Assembly (NCBI GenBank): GCA_021811235.1
Contig: JAJZPG010000001.1
Coordinates: 1-64,000 of the forward strand
DNA from: Pseudomonadota bacterium
GTDB taxonomy: Bacteria; Pseudomonadota; Gammaproteobacteria; Burkholderiales; Thiobacillaceae
Direction: 5' to 3'
Length of the DNA: 64,000 nt
The first letter of the stretch is position 1. Each line of letters begins with the position of its first letter. The notes beneath the pieces were generated by a model that was not told where the DNA came from, did not search any database, and was given only the letters and a program-made list of their open reading frames with translations. Shown piece by piece: positions 26,192-35,531 of this stretch. A program made the translations under genes and the position numbers.

Positions 26192-26650
26192 ATGGACGAA
26201 GCCATCCGACACACCATCCTGGCGCTGCTGGACCAGCACCGCATCATGACGATCGCCACGCTCAGGCCGGATGGCTGGCCGCAGGCGACGACGGTGGGCT
26301 ATGCGAACGACGGCCTCACGCTTTACTTCCTGTGCGGCCCGGACAGCCAGAAGGCGGCCAACCTGGCGCGGGACGACCGGGTGTCGCTGACGATCGATCA
26401 CGACACGCCGCAGGTGATGGAGATCGCCGGCCTGTCCATGGCCGCGCGCGCGCACGCCGTGACCGACCCGGCCGAGGCGGAGAAGGCCTTGCGCCTGCTC
26501 ATGTCGAGGTATCCGGAGCAGGACTCCGTGCCCCTCCCCATGCCGACCCCGGCGGACGTCCGCCTCTTCCGCGTGACCCCGGTGGTCATCTCCGTGCTCG
26601 ACTACGCCAAGGGCTTCGGACACACCGATCTGGTCAGCTGCCAGGGGTGA
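26192..26650 (+). CDS. Pyridoxamine 5'-phosphate oxidase-family protein
   Basis: A 152-residue split-barrel flavin-binding protein. HRIMTIATLRPDGWPQATTV is the N-terminal strand pair of the fold, and LYFLCGPDSQKAANLARDDR is the FMN-phosphate region. It is much shorter than PdxH and lacks its C-terminal signature, so it is a general FMN- or F420-binding oxidoreductase. Substrate unknown. RBS AAGGAGAC. Confidence 0.85.
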   Translation: MDEAIRHTILALLDQHRIMTIATLRPDGWPQATTVGYANDGLTLYFLCGPDSQKAANLARDDRVSLTIDHDTPQVMEIAGLSMAARAHAVTDPAEAEKALRLLMSRYPEQDSVPLPMPTPADVRLFRVTPVVISVLDYAKGFGHTDLVSCQG

Positions 26651-26806
26651 GCCCCGCGCGGGTGAGGGCAAGCGATGAAGTCCGACGCCGCGCCGGGGTG
26701 ATCGCCCGGCGCGCAAACCCACCCTGTTCCGCCCGGGTTTGGCGCCTGGGCGGGTAGTATTACGCCTCTGCCTTGACTCCCCCTTGCGCGCGCAGCCGCA
26801 GTGCCG

Positions 26807-28720
26807 ATGAACCGACCCGCCACCGAGATCCCCAGCACGTTTCCGGACAACCCGGCCCCTTCGGGCATCCCCGCCGTCGCCTCGCTGCAGGACTGCCTCG
26901 CGCGCTACCGCTCCGCCCTCCCCGCTCTCGCCGATATCGGCAAGCAACTGCAAGGCCTCGCCGAAGGCGCGCCCTCGCTCGACGCCCTCATCGAACTCTA
27001 CGAGCCGTGCTATCCCGTGCTGGAACAGGCGATGTGGTCCGGCGAAGCGGATTTCCACGCGCTGCTGGCAAGCTACCAGGCGCTGTTCCGCGAACAGGAG
27101 GCGCTGATCCGGCAGCGCTGCCAGGATGCCGGGGTCGCCGACGACCGCCATCGCTTCATCCTCGCCATCCCGGTGGCGGACCGCCCGCCCCACCTCAAGG
27201 CCTGCCTCGACAGCATCCTCCAGGTCTGCACGCGGTTCGACTACGGCGGCCACGCCTCGGGCGTGTGGGATAAAATCCAGGTCGTCGTCGCCGAGGACAG
27301 CCGCGACGAGCACAACGTCCGCCGGCATCAGGCGCTGGTCGACGAATACCGGCAGAAAGGCCTGCAGGTCGTCCACTTCGGTCTGGACGAGCAATACGCA
27401 CTGCTGCAGTCGATCCCGCCGCAGCAACGCGAACGGCTCGGCCACCTGCTCACCACCCAGCCGCGCGACCGCTTCCATCTCAAGGGCCAGGCCGCCAACC
27501 GCAACCTCGCCTACCTGAAGTGTTTGCAGCTCACCGAAGACAAGGACAGGACGCTCTACTACCTCATCGACAGCGACCAGTCGCTGTGCGTGAACCGGCA
27601 GACCGCGTCCGGCGAGGAAGTCGTGTACGCGCTCAACTACTTCCACGCCATCGACCGCATCTTCCGCAGCACCGGCACCCTGATGCTCACCGGCAAGATG
27701 GTCGGTGACCCGCCCGTCTCGCCGGCGGTGATGGCCGGCAATTTTCTCGACGACGTCATCGCCTTCTTCACCCGGCTGGCGGCGCTGCATGGCGCCGCGG
27801 CCTGCACCTTCCACGGCCTGCCGGCGCACACGCCGGGCGACGCCGCGTATCACGACATGGCCCGGCTGTTCGGCTTCGACAACCAGCCGACGACGTATCC
27901 CTACGCCTGCCGGCTGGCCGGCGCGCACGACCACGCCGCCTGCCTCGCCGACTTCGCCCAGCGGCTCAACGCCTTCTTCTTCGGCGAGCACCTCACGCGC
28001 AAGACCTGGTTCGGCTATGGAAACGGCTTCAGCCAGCTTAGCCCGGCGCGCACGGTCTACCCCGGCAACACCATCGTCAACTACGCCGGGCTGAAATACG
28101 TCATCCCCTTCGGCCACCTTCGCCTGCGCATGTCCGGCCCCACCGCCGGGCGGCTCATCGCCGCCGAAATCGGCCCGCGCTTCGCCTCCCTCAATATGCC
28201 CAACCTGCACCGGCGCACCACCGAGGCCGGCCTCGCCGACGACTTCCGCCCCGGCGTGGAAGTGGGCGAGGCACACGTCGACCTGTCCAACGAATTCGAG
28301 CGCCAGTTCTTCGGCGACCTGATGCTGTTTTCCACGGAAGAACTGGTCAAACGGGCCGACGTGAACCAGCCCTTCGCGCAGAACGCGATCGAGGCTGTCA
28401 TCGCCGAAAAGGAGGCCGAACTGCTCGCGCTGTACCAGCAGAAGCACGACGCCATCGTCGAGCGCAACCGGCAGCTCGACGCGCTCGTGTTCGACGCCGG
28501 CCACTGGTGGCTGCACGCCGCCGGGCAGGCGCCCGCCCTTGCCCAGGCGCTGCGGCACGTCCGTGCCTTCATCGACAACATCGAGCGCAACTTCGGCGAG
28601 CACGCCCTCGCCTGGGGCCAGATCCAGTCCGCCGCACATCGCGCGGGGCGCCGCCGGCAGATCGTCGAGGCCTTGATGAACTACCGCGCCGAGCGGAATG
28701 CGTGGGACAGCCTGTTCTGA
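26807..28720 (+). CDS. Large glycosyltransferase-like protein, function unknown
   Basis: A 637-residue soluble protein. An N-terminal helical part of ~120 residues is followed by a GT-A-like region: RFILAIPVADRPPHLKACLD is a nucleotide-sugar-binding beginning typical of family 2 transferases, VVVAEDSRDEHN is the following strand, and YYLIDSDQSLCVN resembles a D-x-D metal-binding site. The rest is mixed and ends in a helical tail. No acceptor or pathway genes are nearby. GTG 26801 is an alternative start and no clear RBS precedes either. Confidence 0.55.
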   Translation: MNRPATEIPSTFPDNPAPSGIPAVASLQDCLARYRSALPALADIGKQLQGLAEGAPSLDALIELYEPCYPVLEQAMWSGEADFHALLASYQALFREQEALIRQRCQDAGVADDRHRFILAIPVADRPPHLKACLDSILQVCTRFDYGGHASGVWDKIQVVVAEDSRDEHNVRRHQALVDEYRQKGLQVVHFGLDEQYALLQSIPPQQRERLGHLLTTQPRDRFHLKGQAANRNLAYLKCLQLTEDKDRTLYYLIDSDQSLCVNRQTASGEEVVYALNYFHAIDRIFRSTGTLMLTGKMVGDPPVSPAVMAGNFLDDVIAFFTRLAALHGAAACTFHGLPAHTPGDAAYHDMARLFGFDNQPTTYPYACRLAGAHDHAACLADFAQRLNAFFFGEHLTRKTWFGYGNGFSQLSPARTVYPGNTIVNYAGLKYVIPFGHLRLRMSGPTAGRLIAAEIGPRFASLNMPNLHRRTTEAGLADDFRPGVEVGEAHVDLSNEFERQFFGDLMLFSTEELVKRADVNQPFAQNAIEAVIAEKEAELLALYQQKHDAIVERNRQLDALVFDAGHWWLHAAGQAPALAQALRHVRAFIDNIERNFGEHALAWGQIQSAAHRAGRRRQIVEALMNYRAERNAWDSLF

Positions 28721-28739
28721 CAGATGCCAACCACTCCAT

Positions 28740-28949
28740 TCGCCCTGAGCCTGTCGAAGGGCATGTCCGAGTAGGCACAGGGCCCCTTCGGCAAGCTTCC
28801 TTCGACAAGCGGAGGCTAGCCACTCATGCCGAGATCAGCGCAAGGCAGCCCTTCGACGGGCTCAGGGCGAACGGAACCAGGGCACGTGCATGAGCACAAT
28901 GCAAATCCAACCACCGTTCGGGCTGAGCCTGTCGAAGCCTTCCTGGGCG
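28740..28949. repeat. Cluster of dispersed CTTCGACAGGCTCAG-type palindromic repeats
   Basis: Three partial units lie in this gene-free stretch: CGCCCTGAGCCTGTCGAAGG at ~28741, its inverse CCCTTCGACGGGCTCAGGGC at ~28849, and CGGGCTGAGCCTGTCGAAG at ~28919. A 34-bp part (28764-28797) matches 42818-42851 at 32 of 34 positions. Such REP-like elements are common between genes in beta- and gammaproteobacteria and may act as terminators or RAYT substrates; no transposase is nearby. Confidence 0.75.
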
Positions 28950-28991
28950 TGTCGAAGGAAGCTTATCGAAGGGGATTTGTTCAGTGTTTCT

Positions 28992-29729
28992 TTACAGGAT
29001 GACCGATTCCGCCGCGCCCTGAACAATCCGCTCCCGGCATTCCCGATACGCCACCTGCGCCACCCTCAGCGCATCCTCCGGAATGACAACGTGCGAATAA
29101 TCGGTCCGCGTGCGGTCGATGCGTCCGCTCCGCACCCGTTCCGACGTATCCCCCCGGCGCGCCTTCCCCGTCTGGCTGAACACCTCGTACCGCGCGCTCA
29201 ACGGCGACTCCAGTTCCAGCCAGTCCGTCAGTCTGGGCAGCAGCCGCTCCGGCGCGCGCTGCAGCAGCTCCGCATCGAAGTAGCAGTACGGCCACTCGCT
29301 CGTCCGGCAGAACCCGGCCAGCGCCCGCACCCGTTCGGCGTAGTATCTGGCCGCCTCCACCGGCGAGGCGTACAAGTCCGGATCAGGCTTCTGCGCGAAC
29401 AGATGCACGATGCTCCGGATCGTGTGTTCCGGCTCCGCCAGCGAAACCAGGATCTTGATGTCCGCCCGCCCCAGCCGCTCCGGATTCAGCGCGTAGTCGT
29501 TGTGCAGCAGCTTGTCGAACAGGTAGCAGCTCCCCGGCTTGAGCGCCTCGTCCTGCTGATACGCCGCCAGCTGCCGATCCAGCGCCGAGGCATCCTCATA
29601 GCCGAGGTGCATTTCGTAATAGCCGTTGATCTGCGGATGCGAGCCGAGGATGTGCCCCGCCAGGCTGGTGTAGGCGCGCATGTGGCTCAGCAGGAAGATT
29701 CGGGCGTAACGATCAGGCACAGCGCTCAT
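28992..29729 (-). CDS. Sulfotransferase-family protein
   Basis: A 245-residue protein. RIFLLSHMRAYTSLAGHILG sits at the 5'-phosphosulfate-binding loop position of PAPS-dependent sulfotransferases, and SHPQINGYYEMH follows, as in the wide bacterial sulfotransferase family. ILVSLAEPEHTIRSI contains the R-x-x-x-S-like 3'-phosphate-binding region. Its start overlaps the stop of the upstream membrane protein gene (ATGA). Acceptor unknown, and the assignment rests on loop pattern only. Confidence 0.6.
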   Translation of the reverse strand: MSAVPDRYARIFLLSHMRAYTSLAGHILGSHPQINGYYEMHLGYEDASALDRQLAAYQQDEALKPGSCYLFDKLLHNDYALNPERLGRADIKILVSLAEPEHTIRSIVHLFAQKPDPDLYASPVEAARYYAERVRALAGFCRTSEWPYCYFDAELLQRAPERLLPRLTDWLELESPLSARYEVFSQTGKARRGDTSERVRSGRIDRTRTDYSHVVIPEDALRVAQVAYRECRERIVQGAAESVIL

Positions 29730-30409
29730 TTGCCATTCGCGGATCGCTCGCGGTGCCGGCCCACCCACTGCATCGCGGCAGCGATCAGCAGGATCGCGAG
29801 GAACAGCGCGTAGGGGGCGTACTGGTTGACGGTCGACGCCCAGACGTTGAGCTCGTTCAGCAGCAGCGCCCACACGCCGATGGCGATATAGGTCGACACC
29901 AGCACCACCGCCAGATTCACCCAGGGGCGCAAGCCAATCAGAAATCCGATGATCGCCCCCACCACCGGCCCCGTCATCCAGAACGGCGCAAACACGAACA
30001 CGAACAGGCCGGCGATGCCGAAATGCCGCACCACGCCTCCGCGCGACGCCGCGGCACGGTGGATGCGCATGATGAAAGGCTCCAGGGCGCGCAGCCTGAT
30101 CAGGTGCCGCGTGCTCTGCACGAACAGCGGATAGATCACCAGCACCTGGATCGTCTCGATCAGGATGTTGAGCGGCACCACCTGGGCATGGCCGAAACCG
30201 CTCGCATAGCCGAAGGACATCCCCGCCTCGCGGCCGATGATCAGGTTCAGCCCGGTCATGATCGCGTAGGGAAGTATGCGGCCCGGAAACAGGTGCCACC
30301 CGATCCCGAACGCCAGCAGCATCAGCCCGGTGAGCGCCAGGCCGACGCCCAGCATGCGGCCTTCGGTGCTGGCGAAAAGCGTTTCATGCATGCGGGTGTC
30401 TTGGTCCAC
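29726..30409 (-). CDS. Small multidrug-export-like membrane protein (COG2426 type)
   Basis: A 227-residue protein with about five to six membrane helices. GLALTGLMLLAFGIGWHLFP, NLIIGREAGMSFGYASGFGH and HFGIAGLFVFVFAPFWMTGP are the conserved glycine-rich loops of the Sm_multidrug_ex family. The first start is GTG at 30409; an ATG seven codons in (30388) is equally possible. It is coupled to the sulfotransferase-like gene. Transport substrate unknown. Confidence 0.7.
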   Translation of the reverse strand: MDQDTRMHETLFASTEGRMLGVGLALTGLMLLAFGIGWHLFPGRILPYAIMTGLNLIIGREAGMSFGYASGFGHAQVVPLNILIETIQVLVIYPLFVQSTRHLIRLRALEPFIMRIHRAAASRGGVVRHFGIAGLFVFVFAPFWMTGPVVGAIIGFLIGLRPWVNLAVVLVSTYIAIGVWALLLNELNVWASTVNQYAPYALFLAILLIAAAMQWVGRHRERSANGK

Positions 30410-30444
30410 TAGGGTATGTGACTTTCTTTGCCGTCGCTATCCGC

Positions 30445-33400
30445 TTACCGCCTTGCGCCTGACTGCGCCCGCAGCGCCTCATAAAGCTGAGCCGGCCCCA
30501 GCAGAATATCCTTCAACCCATTGCGCACCCTCTCAGAGTCCAGCGCCTGTTTGCTCATGGTGCCGTGTGCCGTGAAGGCATCCATGATGGCATTCATCAG
30601 TTCGTTGGAAAGGTCAGGCGAATTGGCGAATTGCTCCTTGGTGTTGTTTGCGGCCTGTTGCGCGAGTGTGTCCGACTCCAGCAGCTTGCCCTTCAGCACA
30701 TGGTTCACGTACACCAGCTTGTCGTCGTCTGTCAGTTCGCCCTCGAACAAGGTGTTCACCTTTTCGATGATCGCGGCGAGGCGAACCTTCTCCTTTTCCT
30801 GGATTTCACCGCTACCCGTCTCGGTCAACGGCTTCAATTTGTCAGGCTCGCCCACGCCCAGCGGTAGATTGCGCTTGCCCTGGTCTTTCAGCCTGTGGTG
30901 GGTCAAAACCACCTTCGACAGGTCAACGCCTTCGCGCTCGCGCCCGAACTCCAGCAAAGGTAAAAGTCGCTTGAAGAAAATGGCGCGCTTTTCGATACCG
31001 GTGTTGCCATAGTCGAAAATCTGCGAGAGGAAGGCATACACGCGGAGAAAGCCGCCCAGATTGCGCTTGAACAACACCAGCGCATTGATCTCATCCTTGG
31101 CCTGCTGCTCGGCCTTGCCGTCCCTCAAATCCTGCGCGGCTTTCAGCCCCGCCCGTGCTGCCTTGTAACGCTTCAGCAGCCGGTCGGCCACCGGCTCGAT
31201 GGCGGCGACCAATTCGTACTGGTTCGCCCTGGGGTCCATTTCAACCTTCACCACCCGCTCGACCTCGTTGTCGTCGTAATGCCCGGCGGCATCCAGTTGG
31301 GCTCGCAGGTCGTAGACCAGATGCGGATCGGTCACGCCCTCCAGTTCCGCCGTCTCGTAGTAGGTCTTGAACGCGCTCAGCACTTCCTCGGGGGCGTTCA
31401 CGAAGTCGAGGATGTAGGTCGTGTCCTTGCCCGGATAGGCGCGGTTCAGGCGTGACAGCGTCTGCACGGCCTGGATGCCGGCCAGCCGCTTGTCCACGTA
31501 CATGCCGCACAGCAGGGGCTGGTCGAAGCCAGTCTGGAACTTGTTGGCCACCAGCAGGATCTGGTACTCGCTGGTGGCGAAGGCTTCGCGCATGTCGCGG
31601 CCATTCAGGTTCGGATTCAGCGTCTTGCTGTTTTCGGTGTAGGGATCGGGACCGGATTCCTTGTCGTTCACCTCGCCCGAGAACGCCACCAGCGTACCGA
31701 TCCGGTAGTTCTGATCCTTGATGTACTTGTCGATAGCGAGTTGCCAGCGCACCGCCTCCACCCGGCTGCCCACCACCACCATCGCCTTGGCACGCCCCTC
31801 CAGCAGCGGGGCGACGTTCTCCATGAAGTGTTCCACCACCACCTGCACCTTCTGGGTGATGTTGTAGGGGTGCAGCCGCACCCAGCGCATGATGCCCTTC
31901 AGCGCCTCGCTGCGCTCCACTTCCTTCTCGTCCCACTCGCGGCCCTCGTTGGCGAGCCGGAATGCCAGCTTGTAAGGCGTGTAGTTCTTCAGCACGTCGA
32001 GGATGAAGCCTTCCTCGATGGCCTGACGCATCGAATACACATGGAACGGCTTGGGCAGGTTGCCCGGCCCGGCAGGCCGATCCGGATTCGGGCGGCGGCC
32101 GAACAGCTCCAGCGTCTTCGCCTTGGGCGTGGCGGTGAACGCCACATAGGTGATGCCCTTGTCGTTCGCCCGCGCCGCCATCTGCGCTGCCAGCAGGTCT
32201 TCGGTGCTGACTTCGCCGCCGTCGGCCAGCTCGTGCAATTCCTCCGCGCTCAATACCTGCTTCAGCTTGGAGGCCGCCTCACCGGTCTGCGAGCTGTGCG
32301 CCTCGTCGGCAATCACCGCGAAGCGCTTGCCCTGGGTCGCGGCCAGTTCCTGCACCGCCTTCAGGGCGAAGGGAAAGGTCTGGATCGTACAGACCACGAT
32401 CTTCTTGCCGCCGGAGAGCGCCTGCGCCAGTTCGCCGCTCTTGCTTGCACTCTCGCCCTTGATCGTCGCCACCACCCCGGCCGTGCGCTCGAAATCGAAG
32501 ATCGCCTCCTGCAACTGCGTGTCCAGCACATTGCGGTCGCTCACCACCAGCACCGAGTCGAACAGCTTGTTGTTGGCTGCATCGTGCAGGTCGGCGAGGA
32601 AATGTGCTGTCCAGGCGATGGAGTTGGTCTTGCCCGAGCCGGCCGAGTGCTGGATCAGGTACTTGCTCCCCTCGCCCGCTTGCGGGAGAGGGGCCGAGGG
32701 AGAGGGCGCATGCTCCGCCAGAATCGCTGCCAGCAGTTTTCGCGTCGCATCCAACTGGTGGTAACGCGGAAAGATGACGGACGTGATCTGCTTCTTGCTG
32801 TCGCGCTTGGTGACCAGATAGCGGCCGATGATCTCCAGCCAGCTCTCGCGCGCCCAGACCTGCTCCCACAGATATGCCGTGCGGTGGCCCAGCCTGTTCA
32901 CCGGATTCCCCGCCGCGCCGTGGTCGCCCAGGTTGAACGGCAGAAAGGTCGTCGCCGGGCCTTGCAGCCGGGTGGTCATCATCACTTCGCTGTTGCTCAC
33001 CGCGAAGTGCACCAGCGCGCCGCGCGGAAAGTCGAGCAGCGGCTCCGCAGCCGGCTGGCCCTTGGGGCGCGGGTTACGGTCGAAGCGGTACTGATCGACC
33101 GCGTCCAGCACCGATTGCGTGAAATCGGTCTTCAGTTCGACCGTCGCCACCGGGATGCCGTTGAGGAACAGCACCAGGTCGATGATGTCGTTGTGCGTGG
33201 TTTTGATCTGCCGCACCACGCGCAGCCGGTTGGCGGCGTACTTCGCCTGCAAATCGGGGTTCATCGCCAGCGCCGGCCTGAACTGGGCGAGGCTCAACGG
33301 CTGGCGCAAGCCCAGCAACTCGATGCCATGCCGCAGTACGTCGAGCGTGCTGCGGTCATCCAATTGCTTGCGCAGGCGGTCGAGCAGCGTGGCCTCCGCT

Positions 33401-33594
33401 GCCGCGCCGTGGTTCTTGCTGAGGGTTGCCCAGGCTTGCGGCTGGGTCGCCTGCACCCACGCCAGCACGTCAGCCGGATACATGGCGCGTGCGCTGTCGT
33501 AGCCCTGGGCATCCCCCTCGCCATACAGCCAGCCGTGGGCGACCAGGTGGGCGCAGACGTCGTTCTCGAACTGGATTTCCTTGTGCAGGCTCAT
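30445..33594 (-). CDS. hsdR: Type I restriction endonuclease subunit R
   Basis: A 1049-residue translocase/nuclease. The N-terminal PD-(D/E)xK nuclease shows IDLVLFLNGIPVATVELKTD, with the E-x-K. The SF2 helicase motor has Walker A in HSAGSGKTNSIAW, DEAH box in VIADEAHSSQTGE, FTATPKAKTLE as motif III and SRLNRAYPGKDTTYILDF as motif VI. A coiled-coil C-terminus binds the methylase core. The ATG at 33594 overlaps the end of the PIN-domain gene. It forms the restriction part of HsdR2M2S1 with hsdM and hsdS ~2 kb upstream in the same direction. Confidence 0.96.
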   Translation of the reverse strand: MSLHKEIQFENDVCAHLVAHGWLYGEGDAQGYDSARAMYPADVLAWVQATQPQAWATLSKNHGAAAEATLLDRLRKQLDDRSTLDVLRHGIELLGLRQPLSLAQFRPALAMNPDLQAKYAANRLRVVRQIKTTHNDIIDLVLFLNGIPVATVELKTDFTQSVLDAVDQYRFDRNPRPKGQPAAEPLLDFPRGALVHFAVSNSEVMMTTRLQGPATTFLPFNLGDHGAAGNPVNRLGHRTAYLWEQVWARESWLEIIGRYLVTKRDSKKQITSVIFPRYHQLDATRKLLAAILAEHAPSPSAPLPQAGEGSKYLIQHSAGSGKTNSIAWTAHFLADLHDAANNKLFDSVLVVSDRNVLDTQLQEAIFDFERTAGVVATIKGESASKSGELAQALSGGKKIVVCTIQTFPFALKAVQELAATQGKRFAVIADEAHSSQTGEAASKLKQVLSAEELHELADGGEVSTEDLLAAQMAARANDKGITYVAFTATPKAKTLELFGRRPNPDRPAGPGNLPKPFHVYSMRQAIEEGFILDVLKNYTPYKLAFRLANEGREWDEKEVERSEALKGIMRWVRLHPYNITQKVQVVVEHFMENVAPLLEGRAKAMVVVGSRVEAVRWQLAIDKYIKDQNYRIGTLVAFSGEVNDKESGPDPYTENSKTLNPNLNGRDMREAFATSEYQILLVANKFQTGFDQPLLCGMYVDKRLAGIQAVQTLSRLNRAYPGKDTTYILDFVNAPEEVLSAFKTYYETAELEGVTDPHLVYDLRAQLDAAGHYDDNEVERVVKVEMDPRANQYELVAAIEPVADRLLKRYKAARAGLKAAQDLRDGKAEQQAKDEINALVLFKRNLGGFLRVYAFLSQIFDYGNTGIEKRAIFFKRLLPLLEFGREREGVDLSKVVLTHHRLKDQGKRNLPLGVGEPDKLKPLTETGSGEIQEKEKVRLAAIIEKVNTLFEGELTDDDKLVYVNHVLKGKLLESDTLAQQAANNTKEQFANSPDLSNELMNAIMDAFTAHGTMSKQALDSERVRNGLKDILLGPAQLYEALRAQSGARR

Positions 33595-34013
33595 TTCAGG
33601 AATTGTGCGGGAGTCAAAATCGGGATGCCTTGCCACGGATTCAGCGCCAGCAAATCATCGTCGCTGGAAACCAGGACATTCGCCGAACAATGCGCAGCCA
33701 GCGCCAGAAACTTGTTATCGCGCGGGTCGCGGCAAGCTTGCGACAAAGCCGATTCCGCGGCCTCGGTCACCGGAAACAACAGCACCTGATTACGATAACG
33801 CTGAAAAAAATCCAGGCGGCTGTCGCGGTCGAGATAACGGTCGAACTTCCTTCGCAATAACACTCGCTCCAGCTCCTCCAGCGTGGCGGGCGATGCGCAC
33901 AAGGTAGCGCGCGCCAGTGCCTGCATGAACGCCTGCCGCGGCACGGATCGCGGCAGCAGGATTGCACCGACCAGCGTACTGGTATCCAGCACCACCCGTT
34001 CAGCCAGGCTCAC
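33591..34013 (-). CDS. PIN-domain toxin (COG1569 type)
   Basis: A 140-residue PIN-domain ribonuclease. Acidic metal-binding residues are visible in VVLDTSTLVGAIL, EELERVL and DPRDNKFLALAAHCSANVLV, with a final SSDDDLL. PIN toxins of this group cleave RNA and pair with Phd/AbrB antitoxins. It overlaps the start of hsdR (four bases) and follows the Phd gene by four bases, so all three are expected on one transcript. Confidence 0.88.
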   Translation of the reverse strand: MSLAERVVLDTSTLVGAILLPRSVPRQAFMQALARATLCASPATLEELERVLLRRKFDRYLDRDSRLDFFQRYRNQVLLFPVTEAAESALSQACRDPRDNKFLALAAHCSANVLVSSDDDLLALNPWQGIPILTPAQFLK

Positions 34014-34017
34014 CGGC

Positions 34018-34290
34018 TCAAGCGCCCTTGACCATCCGCTTGACGTCGGCCTCGGTCAGCGCCTTCGCCTCCGCACTCAAACGCGCATCCACCCCGGCGA
34101 AATAAGCCTCGAAGTCCGCCACGGCCTGCGAACGCTTGTTGCGCGCATCGGCCAGCTCCGCCATGTCGTGCTGCGAAACGATAAACGCCACCGGGCGGCC
34201 ACGCCGGGTGATCGAAATCGGCTCACGCTGGGCGTTGTCCAGCAACTCGCCAAAATGGTTCTGGGCTTCGACAGAAGAAACGGTTTTCAT
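34018..34290 (-). CDS. Phd/YefM-family antitoxin
   Basis: A 90-residue protein. VSSVEAQNHFGELLDNAQRE and PISITRRGRPVAFIVS are the DNA-binding N-terminal domain of Phd/YefM. A flexible acidic C-terminal part probably covers the PIN toxin's active site. RBS AAGGGGG precedes the ATG. It has its own good promoter (34320-34347), so the pair can be expressed independently of hsdMS. Confidence 0.9.
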   Translation of the reverse strand: MKTVSSVEAQNHFGELLDNAQREPISITRRGRPVAFIVSQHDMAELADARNKRSQAVADFEAYFAGVDARLSAEAKALTEADVKRMVKGA

Positions 34291-34319
34291 GACACCCCCT
34301 TGAACTAGCTAATTTAGCC

Positions 34320-34347
34320 ATTATAGACAGGACAGGAATGGCGGCAA
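34320..34347 (-). promoter_or_regulatory. Promoter of the Phd-PIN(-hsdR) unit
   Basis: On the minus strand, -35 TTGCCG (34342-34347) and a perfect -10 TATAAT (34320-34325) are separated by 16 bp. Downstream is the palindromic TAGCTA inside AACTAGCTAATT, a possible Phd autoregulation site, then the Phd RBS. Confidence 0.6.
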
Positions 34348-34363
34348 GCTTGCCCTCTCTCGT

Positions 34364-34385
34364 CATTCCCGCACAGCGGGAATCC
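34364..34385. repeat. ATTCCCGC palindrome (dispersed-repeat type)
   Basis: ATTCCCGC (34365-34372) and GCGGGAAT (34376-34383) form a perfect 8-bp stem with a 3-base loop in the context CGTCATTCCCGC, a sequence found in many proteobacterial intergenic repeats. Here it follows the DUF4268 gene and could end its transcript before the Phd promoter. Confidence 0.6.
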
Positions 34386-34401
34386 GTCCCCTGCGCGGAG
34401 T

Positions 34402-35505
34402 CTAGATTTTCAGCGACTGGATCGGTCCTTTCAGAGCCTTTTCCAGCTTGACCGCGTTCTTGATCATCCAGTCCTGTAGTTGCGGCCAGTCTGACTCGGG
34501 GGATTTCCAGCCGCCGCCAAAGTAATCTTTGCTGATGCGGCATCCCGACCGGTTGGGCAGGTCTTCCCAGGCAAGGGTGTCGCCGAACACTTTTTCGATT
34601 GCCTCGCGCTGGTCAAGCAGTGCCTTGAATGCCGCCTTGTTGGTCTCTTCGTTGTCCTTGCCGATGCGGATATAGCACTCCGCCCTCGCCCGGTCCTCCG
34701 TCAACGACGCCGTCAGCGTGAAACCCGATCGCCCGATCCCTGCCGACAGCCAATGATCCGTCGTCGTGCTGCGGTTCTTGAACAGTTCGGTTTGCGTGAC
34801 GGAGTTCTCGATGAATTGGGACCAGAAGCGCCGAAAAATCTCCTGCCGCTTGGTTCGGACTTTCTTGTTCTCCTGAACCTGCTCGCGAATCTTGACCTCG
34901 TAGTCCGCCGCTTCCGGCAGGGGAATGATCTGCGTCGCGTCCACCAGCACTTGCCCGTTCATCTTGTAGGGGCGCAGCCGAATGCAGCGAATGTCGAGAC
35001 CATGCTGATTGAGCCAGATCACCGACGTGGTGATTTCGGACGAAAAATCCGCCGAAACCAGGATGATGCGCACGTCGGCGTTCAGCTCCGCATCCTCGAT
35101 GGAGTCGAGTTCGAGAAACTCAAGAATTGCATTGCGTGCAACCAGGTCGGCCGCTTCGCCGCCGAGCATCTTGGCGTGTGCCGCGACTGCCTGATCCAGC
35201 GTCATGCTCGACACCATCGCCGCGTACCGGATGGCTTGAAGCTCCATGTGCCCGCCATCCTCGGTGCGCTTGACCTCCACCACAACCAGACCGCCCTGCT
35301 TGTCCAGGCACAAGAGGTCGATGCGCCGATTGCTGTCCTCCCAGTTGCCAAACTCTTCGGCCAGCACCAGCAACTCTTCGCCCAGCGGCGCGGTATCGGC
35401 ACGCAGCATTTTCTGAAGATGCTGGCGCTCCAGGATCAACTCGGCGGCAAAGGTCGTGGTGGGAACGGGACTGAGTTTGTCTGAAGTGATTGCATAAAGC
35501 GCCAT
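34402..35505 (-). CDS. DUF4268 protein with PD-(D/E)xK-like nuclease region
   Basis: A 367-residue protein. The N-terminal region has RRIDLLCLDKQGGLVVVEVK, the D-(x)n-E-x-K arrangement of restriction-type nucleases (NucS/RecB-like). The C-terminal ~150 residues, with FRRFWSQFIEN and later LDQREAIEKVFGDTLAWEDL, match DUF4268, which is often found beside restriction and defence genes. It lies between hsdS and the TA pair, 26 bp after the hsdS stop, and is co-oriented with the locus. Whether it cuts DNA or is a defence accessory is unknown. Confidence 0.8.
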   Translation of the reverse strand: MALYAITSDKLSPVPTTTFAAELILERQHLQKMLRADTAPLGEELLVLAEEFGNWEDSNRRIDLLCLDKQGGLVVVEVKRTEDGGHMELQAIRYAAMVSSMTLDQAVAAHAKMLGGEAADLVARNAILEFLELDSIEDAELNADVRIILVSADFSSEITTSVIWLNQHGLDIRCIRLRPYKMNGQVLVDATQIIPLPEAADYEVKIREQVQENKKVRTKRQEIFRRFWSQFIENSVTQTELFKNRSTTTDHWLSAGIGRSGFTLTASLTEDRARAECYIRIGKDNEETNKAAFKALLDQREAIEKVFGDTLAWEDLPNRSGCRISKDYFGGGWKSPESDWPQLQDWMIKNAVKLEKALKGPIQSLKI

Positions 35506-35531
35506 GTTGATCCTCCCGTGATTTCTTGTTT

